From the IMG/VR virus record IMGVR_UViG_3300023174_000472, positions 1 through 30,841 of that record: DNA of 30,841 nt. The stretch is one strand, 5' to 3'. This DNA is from a virus. The position numbers and the translations under genes were made by a program. The notes beneath the pieces were generated by a model. It saw only the letters and a program-made list of their open reading frames with translations. It was not told the origin of the DNA and made no database searches. This document shows, in pieces, positions 8,233 through 16,341 of this stretch; the stretch's first letter is position 1, and each line of letters opens with the position of its first letter.

Positions 8233-9128
8233 AAATTGTTGAATTTGATGTTATATTTTTAAGTTACGACGAACCTAATGCAGATCTGCACTATGCTGAT
8301 CTCTGTGCCAAGGCGCCTTGGGCCAAGCGTGTACATGGAGTCAAAGGTAGCGATCATGCACACAAGGCCGCAGCAGAGTTAGCAGAAACAGATTGGTTTA
8401 TCACTGTGGATGCTGATAATATAGTAGATCCTAGTTTCTTTAATTTAGACCTTGATATGACTGATCCTACGATAGAAGTATATGGATGGTGTGGACGAAA
8501 TAAGATCAACGGACTGAGATATGGTAATGGTGGAATAAAAATTTGGAAGAAAACCTTTGTTCTCAACATGAAGACACATGAAAATTCAGAAAGTGATCGA
8601 GGTCAAGTAGACTTCTGTTGGGAAGATGGATATCGTAATTTTCCAAGAGTCTACAGCGACAGTATTATTACAGGTAGTCCATTCCAGGCCTGGAGAGCAG
8701 GATTCCGCGAAGGTGTTAAAATGACCTTGCTTGACGGAGTTCGTGTTCCGCCACAGGAAATTCAAGAACGTATCTGGTGGCACAATATTCATAGATTGCG
8801 TATGTGGTCAACAGTTGGCGCCCATGAGGAGAACGGCCTTTATGCTGTTTACGGTGCAAGATTAGGCACATGGCTGGCAAATTGTACAGACTGGAACTAT
8901 GTTGAAGTTAGAGATTTTGAAATTCTTAGAGCAATATGGAATCAGTATGGTCGACCGTTTGAAGAAGTAGGAGGTACCGGCCTACGAGAAGAAATTGAAT
9001 CGCTCGGAGATAAAATTAAAATTAATTTGGGCTTGGTGTATCCGTACCTAGATGCAGCACAAAGCAAGTATACAATAGATTTATACGATGAAACGATAAA
9101 TCTAGGATTAACCTACTTTAGACAATAA
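8229..9128 (+). CDS. GT-A-like glycosyltransferase with DAD motif
   Basis: 299 residues, ATGA overlap with the preceding gene. It begins 'FDVIFLSYDEPNADLHYADL', then 'RVHGVKGSDHAHKAAAE', then 'DWFITVDADNIVDPSF' with the DxD at residues 61-63, which is the layout of GT2-like GT-A enzymes (nucleotide strand, ribose contact, DxD). Later 'YGNGGIKIWKK' and 'SPFQAWRAGFREGVKM' are shared with the next gene, marking both as paralogs of a phage-typical family. The C-terminal ~60 residues are absent from the paralog. Likely transfers a sugar from a nucleotide donor; acceptor unknown. Confidence 0.65.
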   Translation: MKIVEFDVIFLSYDEPNADLHYADLCAKAPWAKRVHGVKGSDHAHKAAAELAETDWFITVDADNIVDPSFFNLDLDMTDPTIEVYGWCGRNKINGLRYGNGGIKIWKKTFVLNMKTHENSESDRGQVDFCWEDGYRNFPRVYSDSIITGSPFQAWRAGFREGVKMTLLDGVRVPPQEIQERIWWHNIHRLRMWSTVGAHEENGLYAVYGARLGTWLANCTDWNYVEVRDFEILRAIWNQYGRPFEEVGGTGLREEIESLGDKIKINLGLVYPYLDAAQSKYTIDLYDETINLGLTYFRQ

Positions 9129-9826
9129 TGTACGATATTATTTTTATCAGTTATAACGAGCCTAATGCAGATGCAAACTTTGCTAAGTTGAAATCGCGAT
9201 TTCCATATGCCCAGAGAATCAATGGGGTCAAAGGAATTCACCAAGCACATATTGCTGCCGCTAAAAAATCATTCACTAAGATGTTTTGGGTAGTAGATGG
9301 AGATGCTGAAATCGTAAATACATTTAATTTTGATTATGTTGTCAACAAATACGATCTAGAATGTGTACATGTATGGCGCAGTCAAAATCCAATTAACAAT
9401 TTAGAATATGGGTATGGAGGTGTAAAACTATTACCTAAAGCGTTAACAACAAAATTAGATATCACAACACCTGATATGACTACTAGCATTAGTCCTCTGT
9501 TTAAGATAATGCCAGAAGTCAGTAACATAACAGCATTTAACACAGATCCGTTTAATACTTGGAAATCAGCATTTAGAGAATGTTGTAAACTAGCAAGTAG
9601 AGTTATTGATCGTCAAGATGACACAGAGACTACTCAAAGACTGACTGCTTGGTGCGCATTGAATGATGCAGTACCATACGGGTTCTATGCATTTTTAGGA
9701 GCCGAAGGCGGAAAGGTATACGGAGAAACTAATCGTAATGCCCCCGAGAATCTTAAATTAATAAATGACTTTGATTGGTTACAGACTCAGTTTGATTTGG
9801 TCAAGGAAAGAACAAGTGGACGATAA
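9128..9826 (+). CDS. GT-A-like glycosyltransferase with DGD motif, shorter paralog
   Basis: 232 residues, starting in a TAATG junction with the upstream paralog. Matching blocks: 'DIIFISYNEPNADANFAKL', 'RINGVKGIHQAHIAAAK', 'MFWVVDGDAEIV' (DxD at 57-59), 'LEYGYGGVKLLPK', 'DPFNTWKSAFRECCKLAS' and 'GFYAFLGAEGGKVYG'. It lacks the C-terminal extension of its neighbour but is otherwise complete, so it is a shorter form rather than a broken gene. Its last 11 bases overlap the probable GTG start of the radical SAM gene. Function is inferred to be sugar transfer, as for its neighbour. Confidence 0.65.
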   Translation: MYDIIFISYNEPNADANFAKLKSRFPYAQRINGVKGIHQAHIAAAKKSFTKMFWVVDGDAEIVNTFNFDYVVNKYDLECVHVWRSQNPINNLEYGYGGVKLLPKALTTKLDITTPDMTTSISPLFKIMPEVSNITAFNTDPFNTWKSAFRECCKLASRVIDRQDDTETTQRLTAWCALNDAVPYGFYAFLGAEGGKVYGETNRNAPENLKLINDFDWLQTQFDLVKERTSGR

Positions 9827-11183
9827 AGCTCGAATACAAAAATTCATTCCTATCATGAATGAGATCAGCCCTACGTTCTGTATGGCCAAGTGGCATCATA
9901 CAACCATTTATTTGCAAACAGGGGAAACACATAGCTGTTATCATCCTGCCCCTCATAAAATTCCTTTAGATGAGATTGTTATAGATGCAAGTGCATTGCA
10001 CAACACTAATCAAAAGAAACATGAACGATTAGAAATGCTCAATGGTGGAAAACCTAGCGGTTGTAATTACTGTTGGAATATCGAGGCTATGGGAGACGAT
10101 TATATTAGCGATCGTAAAGAACGCAACTCGACAATCTACACAGATCAAAGATTTCAACAGATCAAAGATAGTGACTGGGATCAGAATATTAATCCGCAGT
10201 ATGTTGAAATTAGTTTTGGTAACGAATGTAATTTTAAATGCGGATACTGCCATCCTAAACACAGCAGTAGTTATTATAAAGAAATCAAGGACCATGGGCC
10301 TTATAACATGGTTAAGAATCATCGTAACGACATCGATTGGTTTCGAATCTATGAAGAAGAAACTAATCCCTATGTAGAAGCATGGTGGCAGTGGTGGCCT
10401 GAAGTTCGTAAGACACTGACTATTTTACGTATAACTGGTGGTGAACCATTACTACAATCTAGTACATGGAAACTTCTAGACGATCTATTAATTAATCCTT
10501 TACCTGATCTTGAATTAAACATTAACACAAACTTCGGAGTTAAACCGATCTTAATCGACAGGCTAGTAGAAAAAGTTAACAATTTAATTGATAATGGTTG
10601 TATCAAAGATTTTAAAATCTTTACTAGTATAGACACATGGGGAGCTCCTGCAGAATACATTCGTACAGGATTGGATTTAACTGTTTGGGAACGCAACTTA
10701 GATACCTATCTAACTAAGACTACATTACCGATTACATTTATGTGTACCTTTAATGTTCTTACAGTGACTAATTTCCAAAGTCTATTAGAAAAGATCCTAG
10801 AATGGCGTGTTAAGTATAATGGTTTTGATCAAAACAAATGGCAACGCATCCGATTTGACACACCTTACTTAAAAGAACCGTTGCAGTATGATATGAATAT
10901 TTTGCCTAAGGACGAGTTTATACCTTACATGGTAAGTCATCTAGACTTCATTCTAGCCAATCTAGACGACAAAAACCGCAGCAAATTCAATGACTTAGAG
11001 TATGCAAAATTTGAAAGAGTCGTGAAATACATGGAATCAGCTATCTATACCCCAGAAAAACTGTTAGAAGGCAAACGAGACTTCTTTAATTGGTTTACAG
11101 AATATGATCGAAGACGCGGCACCAATTTCTTAGAAACATTCCCTGAGCTAGAGAAGTTCTATCATGACTGTGGCGCCACCTAA
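9816..11183 (+). CDS. Twitch-domain radical SAM protein
   Basis: 455 residues from the GTG at 9816, chosen because AAGGAAAG at 9803-9810 lies just upstream; the ATG at 9855 has no ribosome site. 'NECNFKCGYC' gives the radical SAM CX3CX2C cluster at residues 138, 142 and 145. 'ILRITGGEPLL' is the GGE SAM-binding motif. Upstream, 'HSCYHPAPHK' and 'SGCNYCWNIE' supply Cys residues ahead of the core, as in 'twitch' radical SAM proteins of phages and marine bacteria, which have no proven substrate. It closes the plus-strand glycosyltransferase run and overlaps the convergent gene by 4 bases. Possible roles include sugar dehydration, epimerisation or peptide modification. Confidence 0.75.
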   Translation: MDDKARIQKFIPIMNEISPTFCMAKWHHTTIYLQTGETHSCYHPAPHKIPLDEIVIDASALHNTNQKKHERLEMLNGGKPSGCNYCWNIEAMGDDYISDRKERNSTIYTDQRFQQIKDSDWDQNINPQYVEISFGNECNFKCGYCHPKHSSSYYKEIKDHGPYNMVKNHRNDIDWFRIYEEETNPYVEAWWQWWPEVRKTLTILRITGGEPLLQSSTWKLLDDLLINPLPDLELNINTNFGVKPILIDRLVEKVNNLIDNGCIKDFKIFTSIDTWGAPAEYIRTGLDLTVWERNLDTYLTKTTLPITFMCTFNVLTVTNFQSLLEKILEWRVKYNGFDQNKWQRIRFDTPYLKEPLQYDMNILPKDEFIPYMVSHLDFILANLDDKNRSKFNDLEYAKFERVVKYMESAIYTPEKLLEGKRDFFNWFTEYDRRRGTNFLETFPELEKFYHDCGAT

Positions 11184-12310
11184 AATTTAATATCGGTTAT
11201 TAGTTTTTCAAACTTTGATATTTGTTCTTTTCGATGCTTATTTTCAAGAAACACTCGATAATTATACTTTAGAATTTTTCGATTGCTAAACCGCCATTTG
11301 ATTTGCTGTTCTCTTGGTAGATTTTTTAAAATATTAACAGCAGTCTCGGCGCTCTTTAGTAGTTTTTTATACCGTATAATATCATCTGGTTCATCGTCAA
11401 ATCCCAAATCAAAATAACTTTCGTAATTTTTAAATCCTAATAGACTTAATTTTTTATTGATTCCTTGATGGCCGTATATCAGCATCGGTTGGAAGTTGAT
11501 AATAGGCTTTAAGAATTTTTCTGAAAAGAATAGCGTGGTATTATTAGCATTGTCCACTAGTGTCTCGTTGACAATACTAAATGCTGTTTTAGAATGTAAT
11601 TCAGACAATGCGTTAAATGGATCATTAACCTCAAATTGATTTTTATCAGCAATTAACGGAAGACTACTTTTAAAATTTTCAAATTGAAGATCAGTTATTT
11701 CCATTTTTTTAAGATCGTAATCGTTAATCGTACAATTAACTACATCTTGACTAGTAATACTATGTTCGACCAACGGTGAATTAAACAGCATACAATGTGC
11801 AAGTACTCGATGAAATCGATTTCTTCTTGATAAACTAAGTATAATTTTTTCGTAATTTTTACAGCATTCGGTCTCGGCTTGCTCTATTGTGTCGATCATG
11901 GTGTTTTTCCAGTCACGACTATGGTCTAATAAAAAAATTGGGATGATATTGATTTCTGCCGAATTATCAATAAGATTTCCTGTAAAGTAAAATATCTTTT
12001 TAGGATTTATATTATGAATAATACAACTCTTATACAATGCCATTGCAATAGGAGCGATGTCTGGACTAAATCCTTCAAACGCAGAATCAAATATTAATAC
12101 AGTTTTATGATTTCTGAGTTGATCTAACGATTCTTTACCAATAAATTGAAACAGGTCGACAGCATTGTAAGACGGCAATGGATAACTTAATAATAATTTA
12201 ATATAAGTTATTTCGGTGTCAATGTGATTGAAACAACTAGTAAGCAACGTTTCGTCGTCAGGACTCCAGAAATACGGGTTGCCAGTTATAGTAGCTTTTA
12301 ATTCTGTCAT
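11180..12310 (-). CDS. Phage glycosyltransferase-like protein, SEK-motif family (member 1, inverted)
   Basis: 376 residues, the only minus-strand gene between 1 and 18614. It shares two blocks with 13156-14370 and 16334-17368: 'LSLSRRNRFHR' at about 158-168 and 'FFSEKFLKPIINFQPMLIYG...LGF' at about 261-293. A basic RxxxHR block followed by an SEK/TEK-K-P block resembles the donor-binding C-terminal half of fucosyltransferase- or exostosin-like GT-B enzymes, but this is an inference and no named family is certain. No signal or membrane helix. The coding sequence is very AT-rich. No Shine-Dalgarno precedes the ATG; a CATAAATA box ends only 4 bases upstream. Confidence 0.5.
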   Translation of the reverse strand: MTELKATITGNPYFWSPDDETLLTSCFNHIDTEITYIKLLLSYPLPSYNAVDLFQFIGKESLDQLRNHKTVLIFDSAFEGFSPDIAPIAMALYKSCIIHNINPKKIFYFTGNLIDNSAEINIIPIFLLDHSRDWKNTMIDTIEQAETECCKNYEKIILSLSRRNRFHRVLAHCMLFNSPLVEHSITSQDVVNCTINDYDLKKMEITDLQFENFKSSLPLIADKNQFEVNDPFNALSELHSKTAFSIVNETLVDNANNTTLFFSEKFLKPIINFQPMLIYGHQGINKKLSLLGFKNYESYFDLGFDDEPDDIIRYKKLLKSAETAVNILKNLPREQQIKWRFSNRKILKYNYRVFLENKHRKEQISKFEKLITDIKF

Positions 12311-12314
12311 GATA

Positions 12315-12322
12315 TATTTATG
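12315..12322 (-). promoter_or_regulatory. Late-promoter-like box (CATAAATA), minus strand
   Basis: In the 27-base divergent gap between 12310 and 12338, CATAAATA on the minus strand ends 4 bases before the ATG at 12310. If used, the transcript would be leaderless or nearly so. The gap is AT-rich, so chance is possible. Confidence 0.3.
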
Positions 12323-12323
12323 T

Positions 12324-12331
12324 ACTAAATA
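12324..12331 (+). promoter_or_regulatory. Late-promoter-like box (ACTAAATA), plus strand
   Basis: ACTAAATA on the plus strand lies 6 bases before the ATG at 12338, back to back with the minus-strand box in the same divergent gap. It resembles the CTAAATA form reported for cyanophage late promoters. No ribosome site separates it from the start codon. Confidence 0.25.
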
Positions 12332-12337
12332 TTAGTT

Positions 12338-13144
12338 ATGCAGAATTCAACCCCCTCTATCGATTTTAAAAAATATAAAAGATTTTTTGCATTTGGTTGC
12401 AGCTTTACTACCTATTCATGGCCTACCTGGGCAGACATAATAGCAAAGGAAATTCCGGATCATTACATATATGCTAAACCAGGAGCTGGCAATTTTTATA
12501 TGTTTCAAGCATTAATGGAAGCAATTATACGTCACAAAATTAATAAAGATGATCTTGTGATGATTATGTTTACAAATATAACGAGAGAAGATCGATTTAT
12601 AAAAAACAAAGGGTGGATTACGCCCGGTAATTTATATCATCAAACAGAATACAGTCAAGAATTCTTAAAAAAGCACTTATGTCATCACGGATATTTAATG
12701 AGAGATTTAAATTTAGCTCAGGGTTGTAAATTGGCATTAGAAAATACTGGATGCGACTACGACTTACTGTCTATGGTTCCGTTTGATAGCGAGCAAAGCA
12801 ACGAAAAAAAAATAGATCATGTTGATTACATTCTTCAATTTTATAAAAATATTATAGAATCTGTTAGACCCAGTGTACTGGATGTAGTGTTTAATAATGA
12901 TTGGGAATCTCGCCCACATCGACCTGAATATTTTGTTCGCTGGCAAAAAGAGAAATTTAAAGATAGTCACCCTACACCTGCAGAACATCTGGAATTTCTA
13001 CAACATACCTATACCAATATTGAATTTAGTAAGTCTACGTTGGAGTTTGTCAACACTTATAATGAAGTTGTTTTATCTAAAAATTTCGACAACGATTCTG
13101 GATTGACTTTTTCTAAAAATTTATCTCCTAGACTAGGTAATTAG
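12338..13144 (+). CDS. SGNH/GDSL-type hydrolase
   Basis: 268 residues. 'RFFAFGCSFTTYSWPTWAD' carries the nucleophile block (GCSFT, Ser22), 'KPGAGNFYM' around 48-55 fits the Gly/Asn oxyanion blocks, and 'DSHPTPAEHLEFL' gives the Asp209/His211 pair of the last block. Together these define the SGNH family: esterases and O-acyl-transfer enzymes, many acting on polysaccharides. No signal peptide, so it works in the cell cytoplasm or is packaged. Lying between glycosyltransferase-like genes, it may add or remove acyl groups on the island's glycan; this is inferred from context. No Shine-Dalgarno is visible. Confidence 0.7.
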   Translation: MQNSTPSIDFKKYKRFFAFGCSFTTYSWPTWADIIAKEIPDHYIYAKPGAGNFYMFQALMEAIIRHKINKDDLVMIMFTNITREDRFIKNKGWITPGNLYHQTEYSQEFLKKHLCHHGYLMRDLNLAQGCKLALENTGCDYDLLSMVPFDSEQSNEKKIDHVDYILQFYKNIIESVRPSVLDVVFNNDWESRPHRPEYFVRWQKEKFKDSHPTPAEHLEFLQHTYTNIEFSKSTLEFVNTYNEVVLSKNFDNDSGLTFSKNLSPRLGN

Positions 13145-13155
13145 GCTTCCCGGTT

Positions 13156-14370
13156 ATGAGTAAAATACTTCAGATACTTGATATAAGTTCGACCCCGGTT
13201 AACACAAAGTTGTTTAACATAACGGCTGTAAATCACAAGAAAGACCCATATTGGGTTGATTTTATAGAGCCGCATTTTAATGAACTTGGAATGGAAATAA
13301 AAATCTTATCGCTAGATAATATTGATTTATCAAAAAAATGGTTAATCAACGTAGATATTAACAGTTGGAATTGGACAGTACACACTGGCAGTATTATTGC
13401 AGATTTTGATCCGTTGATACAACAAGAATTAAAATCAGGAAATGCTTTTTTAATACTAAACCACCAGTGCGAGTCGTTCACAAAATCATTCTTAAGTGTA
13501 ATCTACAAAAAAGTTTTAGATATTCCTTTCAACAAAATTATCTACATGGTTGCCGCAGCAGATATAGAACAAGAATACATGAATTTTGTAAAAGAAAATA
13601 ATATTAAAAATAAACTATCAGTCATGTATGTACATCATGTTTACAAAAGATTTAAACATGATGTTAACTTAGAATATTTTAAGTATAGCCCGATCAAGAA
13701 AACAAAAAAATACCTTTCACTGAATCGTAGAGGGAGAGATCACAGGATCATGCTAACAAGTTTGCTTTCTTATAAAAATTTATTGGATCAGGGGTTTGTT
13801 AGTTTAGGAGTAATGCCTAATGAAAGCACCGTTGCAATGAGAAAATTAACCAGCAATAATCAGCGTATTGGATTTTCAAAATTTAAAGATATGCTGCCGT
13901 TACAAATAGACGATGTTGATTTAAATGTTAATCAGTTCCAAATGAATTCTTTACCGATTGAATTCTATCAACAAAGTTGTTTTAGCCTAGTATCTAGTAC
14001 AATGGCCCTAAAATCCGACGAAGGGTCTGTGGGGTTTACAGAAAAAGAAATTAAACCAATATTAGCAAAACACCCCTTCATTATTTTAAATAGACCAGGA
14101 GTTCTTAAACACATGAAGAGCATGGGTTTTTTAACATTTGAAAAATGGTTCAATGAAAGCTACGACAGTGAATTAGATGATGAATCTCGCATAGAACAAA
14201 TTGTCAACGAAGTAGAACGACTGTGTAAATTTTCTTTTGAAGAATGGGAGATTATGTTAGACGAAATGCAGCCAGTGCTAGAACACAACTACTATAGAAT
14301 GGTTAACTATACAACCGAACATTGTTATTTTAACAGTGACTTAAAAAAGCTATTATACTATGTCTCTTAG
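13156..14370 (+). CDS. Phage glycosyltransferase-like protein, SEK-motif family (member 2)
   Basis: 404 residues. Contains 'KKYLSLNRRGRDHRIMLTSLL' (NRRGRDHR at residues 190-197) and 'GFTEKEIKPILAKHPFIILNRPGVLKHMKSMGF' in the C-terminal third, the two blocks that unite it with the genes at 11180 and 16334. The N-terminal half is divergent, as expected if it binds the acceptor while the C-terminal half binds a nucleotide sugar. 'FIILNRPGVLKHMKSMGFLTFEKWF' looks like a Rossmann-type strand-loop-helix. It starts 11 bases after the SGNH gene and overlaps the radical SAM gene by 11 bases. AT-rich coding with many AAA/TTA codons. GT assignment is a working hypothesis. Confidence 0.5.
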   Translation: MSKILQILDISSTPVNTKLFNITAVNHKKDPYWVDFIEPHFNELGMEIKILSLDNIDLSKKWLINVDINSWNWTVHTGSIIADFDPLIQQELKSGNAFLILNHQCESFTKSFLSVIYKKVLDIPFNKIIYMVAAADIEQEYMNFVKENNIKNKLSVMYVHHVYKRFKHDVNLEYFKYSPIKKTKKYLSLNRRGRDHRIMLTSLLSYKNLLDQGFVSLGVMPNESTVAMRKLTSNNQRIGFSKFKDMLPLQIDDVDLNVNQFQMNSLPIEFYQQSCFSLVSSTMALKSDEGSVGFTEKEIKPILAKHPFIILNRPGVLKHMKSMGFLTFEKWFNESYDSELDDESRIEQIVNEVERLCKFSFEEWEIMLDEMQPVLEHNYYRMVNYTTEHCYFNSDLKKLLYYVS

Positions 14371-16291
14371 ACTTATTAGTTTAGTCCAGCCCAATTTCCA
14401 ACAAGGCCCAAAGGAATATAACGCACATTACTTACCATATAGTGCAGGAGTACTATGGGCGTATGTTAATCAGTTTGATTCAATTAAATCTAACTATCAA
14501 CTAGAGGATATAATTTGGCGAAGAGATAACATTGAAGAAACCGTTGATAAATTATCTCGTTGCGACATTGTTGGATTTAGTACGTATGTGTGGAACAAAA
14601 ATTATAACTACACGCTGGCCCGAAAGGTAAAAGAACGCAATCCTGAATGTATCATATTATTTGGCGGACCTGAAATGCCAATAACAAAGAAAGATATATT
14701 TAAAAAGTTGCCGTTCATTGATGTTGTTATTAAATCAGAAGGCGAGCTGATACTGCGACAGTTATTAGATGCAATATCAGACAATACAGCTTGGGTTGAT
14801 ATCAAGGGATTATTAATTAACAGAGACGGCCTAGCAGTGGATACCGGCAACGGTGACCGCATCAGTACCTTGGAAGATTTGCCTAGTCCGTATCTCACAG
14901 GGGTGTTTGATAAGATCATGTCAGAAGTCACTGACGTAGAATGGAACGCCACAGTGGAAACTAATCGCGGGTGTCCATATGCGTGTACATTCTGTGACTG
15001 GGGCAGTTTAACTTACAACAAGGTTAAAAAGTTTGGCCTTGAAAAAGTATTTGCAGAGTTGGAATGGATCGGTCAAAACAAGTGCGGATTTGTTACTATC
15101 ACAGATGCCAACTTTGGTATGTTTGTTGAACGCGATAATGCTATTGCTGATAAACTAATTGAAGTACAACAGAAACATGGCTGCCCTAATAGTTTCAGCA
15201 TGAGTTGGGCCAAGGATCAGAAGCCAGAAGTATTTGATATTGTATTCAAACTAATTAAGAATCCCAAGTTTAATCAAGGACTAACGGTTAGTGTACAGAG
15301 CATGGATCTAGATGTACTGGAGAATATCAAACGCAAGAACCTTGCACAGCATAAGATTGAAAATATTTTTGCATTGTGCGATAAAAACAATGTGCCGGTA
15401 TACACTGAGATCATCCTAGGATTACCGGGCGAAACTGTTTCAACCTGGAAGGAAGGTTTCTATAAAATATTCCGTGCAGGCAATCATACAGGCATCAATA
15501 TTCTTCAAGCACAGATGTTGGAAAATGCCGAGATGAATCTGTTACAAGAAAAACTCTTTAAGATCACAAGTGTACCTGTGTACGATTACATGAGCGGGAG
15601 TTATAACTATAACGAATTAGAAGAATGTGTAAGTGTGGTAACAAGCACCAAAGATATGTCTATGGAAGAGATGTTAGATAGTCAAATATTCAGTTGGTTC
15701 ATGCAGACATTTCATATCAACGGGCTTACTACTTACATCAGTAGATTCTTGCACAAGAAGGCAGGAGTGGATTATTCAGTGTTCTACGATAAACTCTGGC
15801 AATACCTTATCAAAGATCCTTGGTTCATAGCAGAACAAGATGCTGTTCGTATGTATTACCGAAATTGGATGACAGTTGGCAAGATCAATCATCCTAATAT
15901 CAGCAACATTGAGATACATGGTTGGAATATCATACACAGAACTACCTTGCACATGCACAAGGATAGACGGTATGAATATGTTTTTGATTTAATAGAACGA
16001 TTTATAACCAACGAATTTGAATTAGAAAGCGATTGTTTGAATCAATTATTGTTGTTTCAAAAGAACTACGTGATAAACTATGATGATATTTCAAAGTTTC
16101 CGTATACCGTTGAATTCGATTATGACTTTCTTGGATACATTTTAGATGATACCTCATTAGAAACTGGCGTAAAATACAATTTTGAATTTCACGAACGCAG
16201 CGACATTAGTCTAGACAGATTTTTAGAAAATATCTACTTTGGAAGAAAACGTAATTTTGGAAAAACATTAATAACAAAGGAACCGGTATGA
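14360..16291 (+). CDS. B12-binding-type radical SAM enzyme
   Basis: 643 residues. The first ~150 residues fit a cobalamin-binding-like Rossmann domain, with 'CDIVGFSTYVWN' and 'ECIILFGGPEMP', the latter typical of B12-dependent radical SAM proteins; the DxHxxG His ligand is not seen, as in many members. 'ETNRGCPYACTFCDWG' gives CX3CX2C at residues 205, 209 and 212. The core continues with 'FVTITDANFGMF' and 'TEIILGLPGET'. The last ~200 residues form a long unassigned extension. Known relatives methylate unactivated carbons or rearrange sugars and peptides. Its context suggests a modified sugar, but the substrate cannot be read from sequence. Confidence 0.75.
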   Translation: MSLRLISLVQPNFQQGPKEYNAHYLPYSAGVLWAYVNQFDSIKSNYQLEDIIWRRDNIEETVDKLSRCDIVGFSTYVWNKNYNYTLARKVKERNPECIILFGGPEMPITKKDIFKKLPFIDVVIKSEGELILRQLLDAISDNTAWVDIKGLLINRDGLAVDTGNGDRISTLEDLPSPYLTGVFDKIMSEVTDVEWNATVETNRGCPYACTFCDWGSLTYNKVKKFGLEKVFAELEWIGQNKCGFVTITDANFGMFVERDNAIADKLIEVQQKHGCPNSFSMSWAKDQKPEVFDIVFKLIKNPKFNQGLTVSVQSMDLDVLENIKRKNLAQHKIENIFALCDKNNVPVYTEIILGLPGETVSTWKEGFYKIFRAGNHTGINILQAQMLENAEMNLLQEKLFKITSVPVYDYMSGSYNYNELEECVSVVTSTKDMSMEEMLDSQIFSWFMQTFHINGLTTYISRFLHKKAGVDYSVFYDKLWQYLIKDPWFIAEQDAVRMYYRNWMTVGKINHPNISNIEIHGWNIIHRTTLHMHKDRRYEYVFDLIERFITNEFELESDCLNQLLLFQKNYVINYDDISKFPYTVEFDYDFLGYILDDTSLETGVKYNFEFHERSDISLDRFLENIYFGRKRNFGKTLITKEPV

Positions 16292-16341
16292 AGATCGAAT
16301 GTATCTTAGCTACACAAGGAACGTTCGTCACGTATGGCTAA
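16288..16341 (+). CDS. Possible 17-residue mini-ORF or remnant
   Basis: An ATGA overlap with the radical SAM stop opens a 17-codon frame starting MKIECILATQG and ending TAA, 8 bases into the next gene. AAGGAAC inside it is the nearest ribosome site for the ATG at 16334. It could be a translational coupler, or the start of a gene whose body was deleted. Too short to judge coding. Confidence 0.2.
   Translation: MKIECILATQGTFVTYG

Noticed and set aside
10042-10377. A 111-residue plus-strand frame inside the radical SAM gene
   Set aside because: It overlaps the segment that encodes the CX3CX2C cluster in the correct frame; no independent signals.
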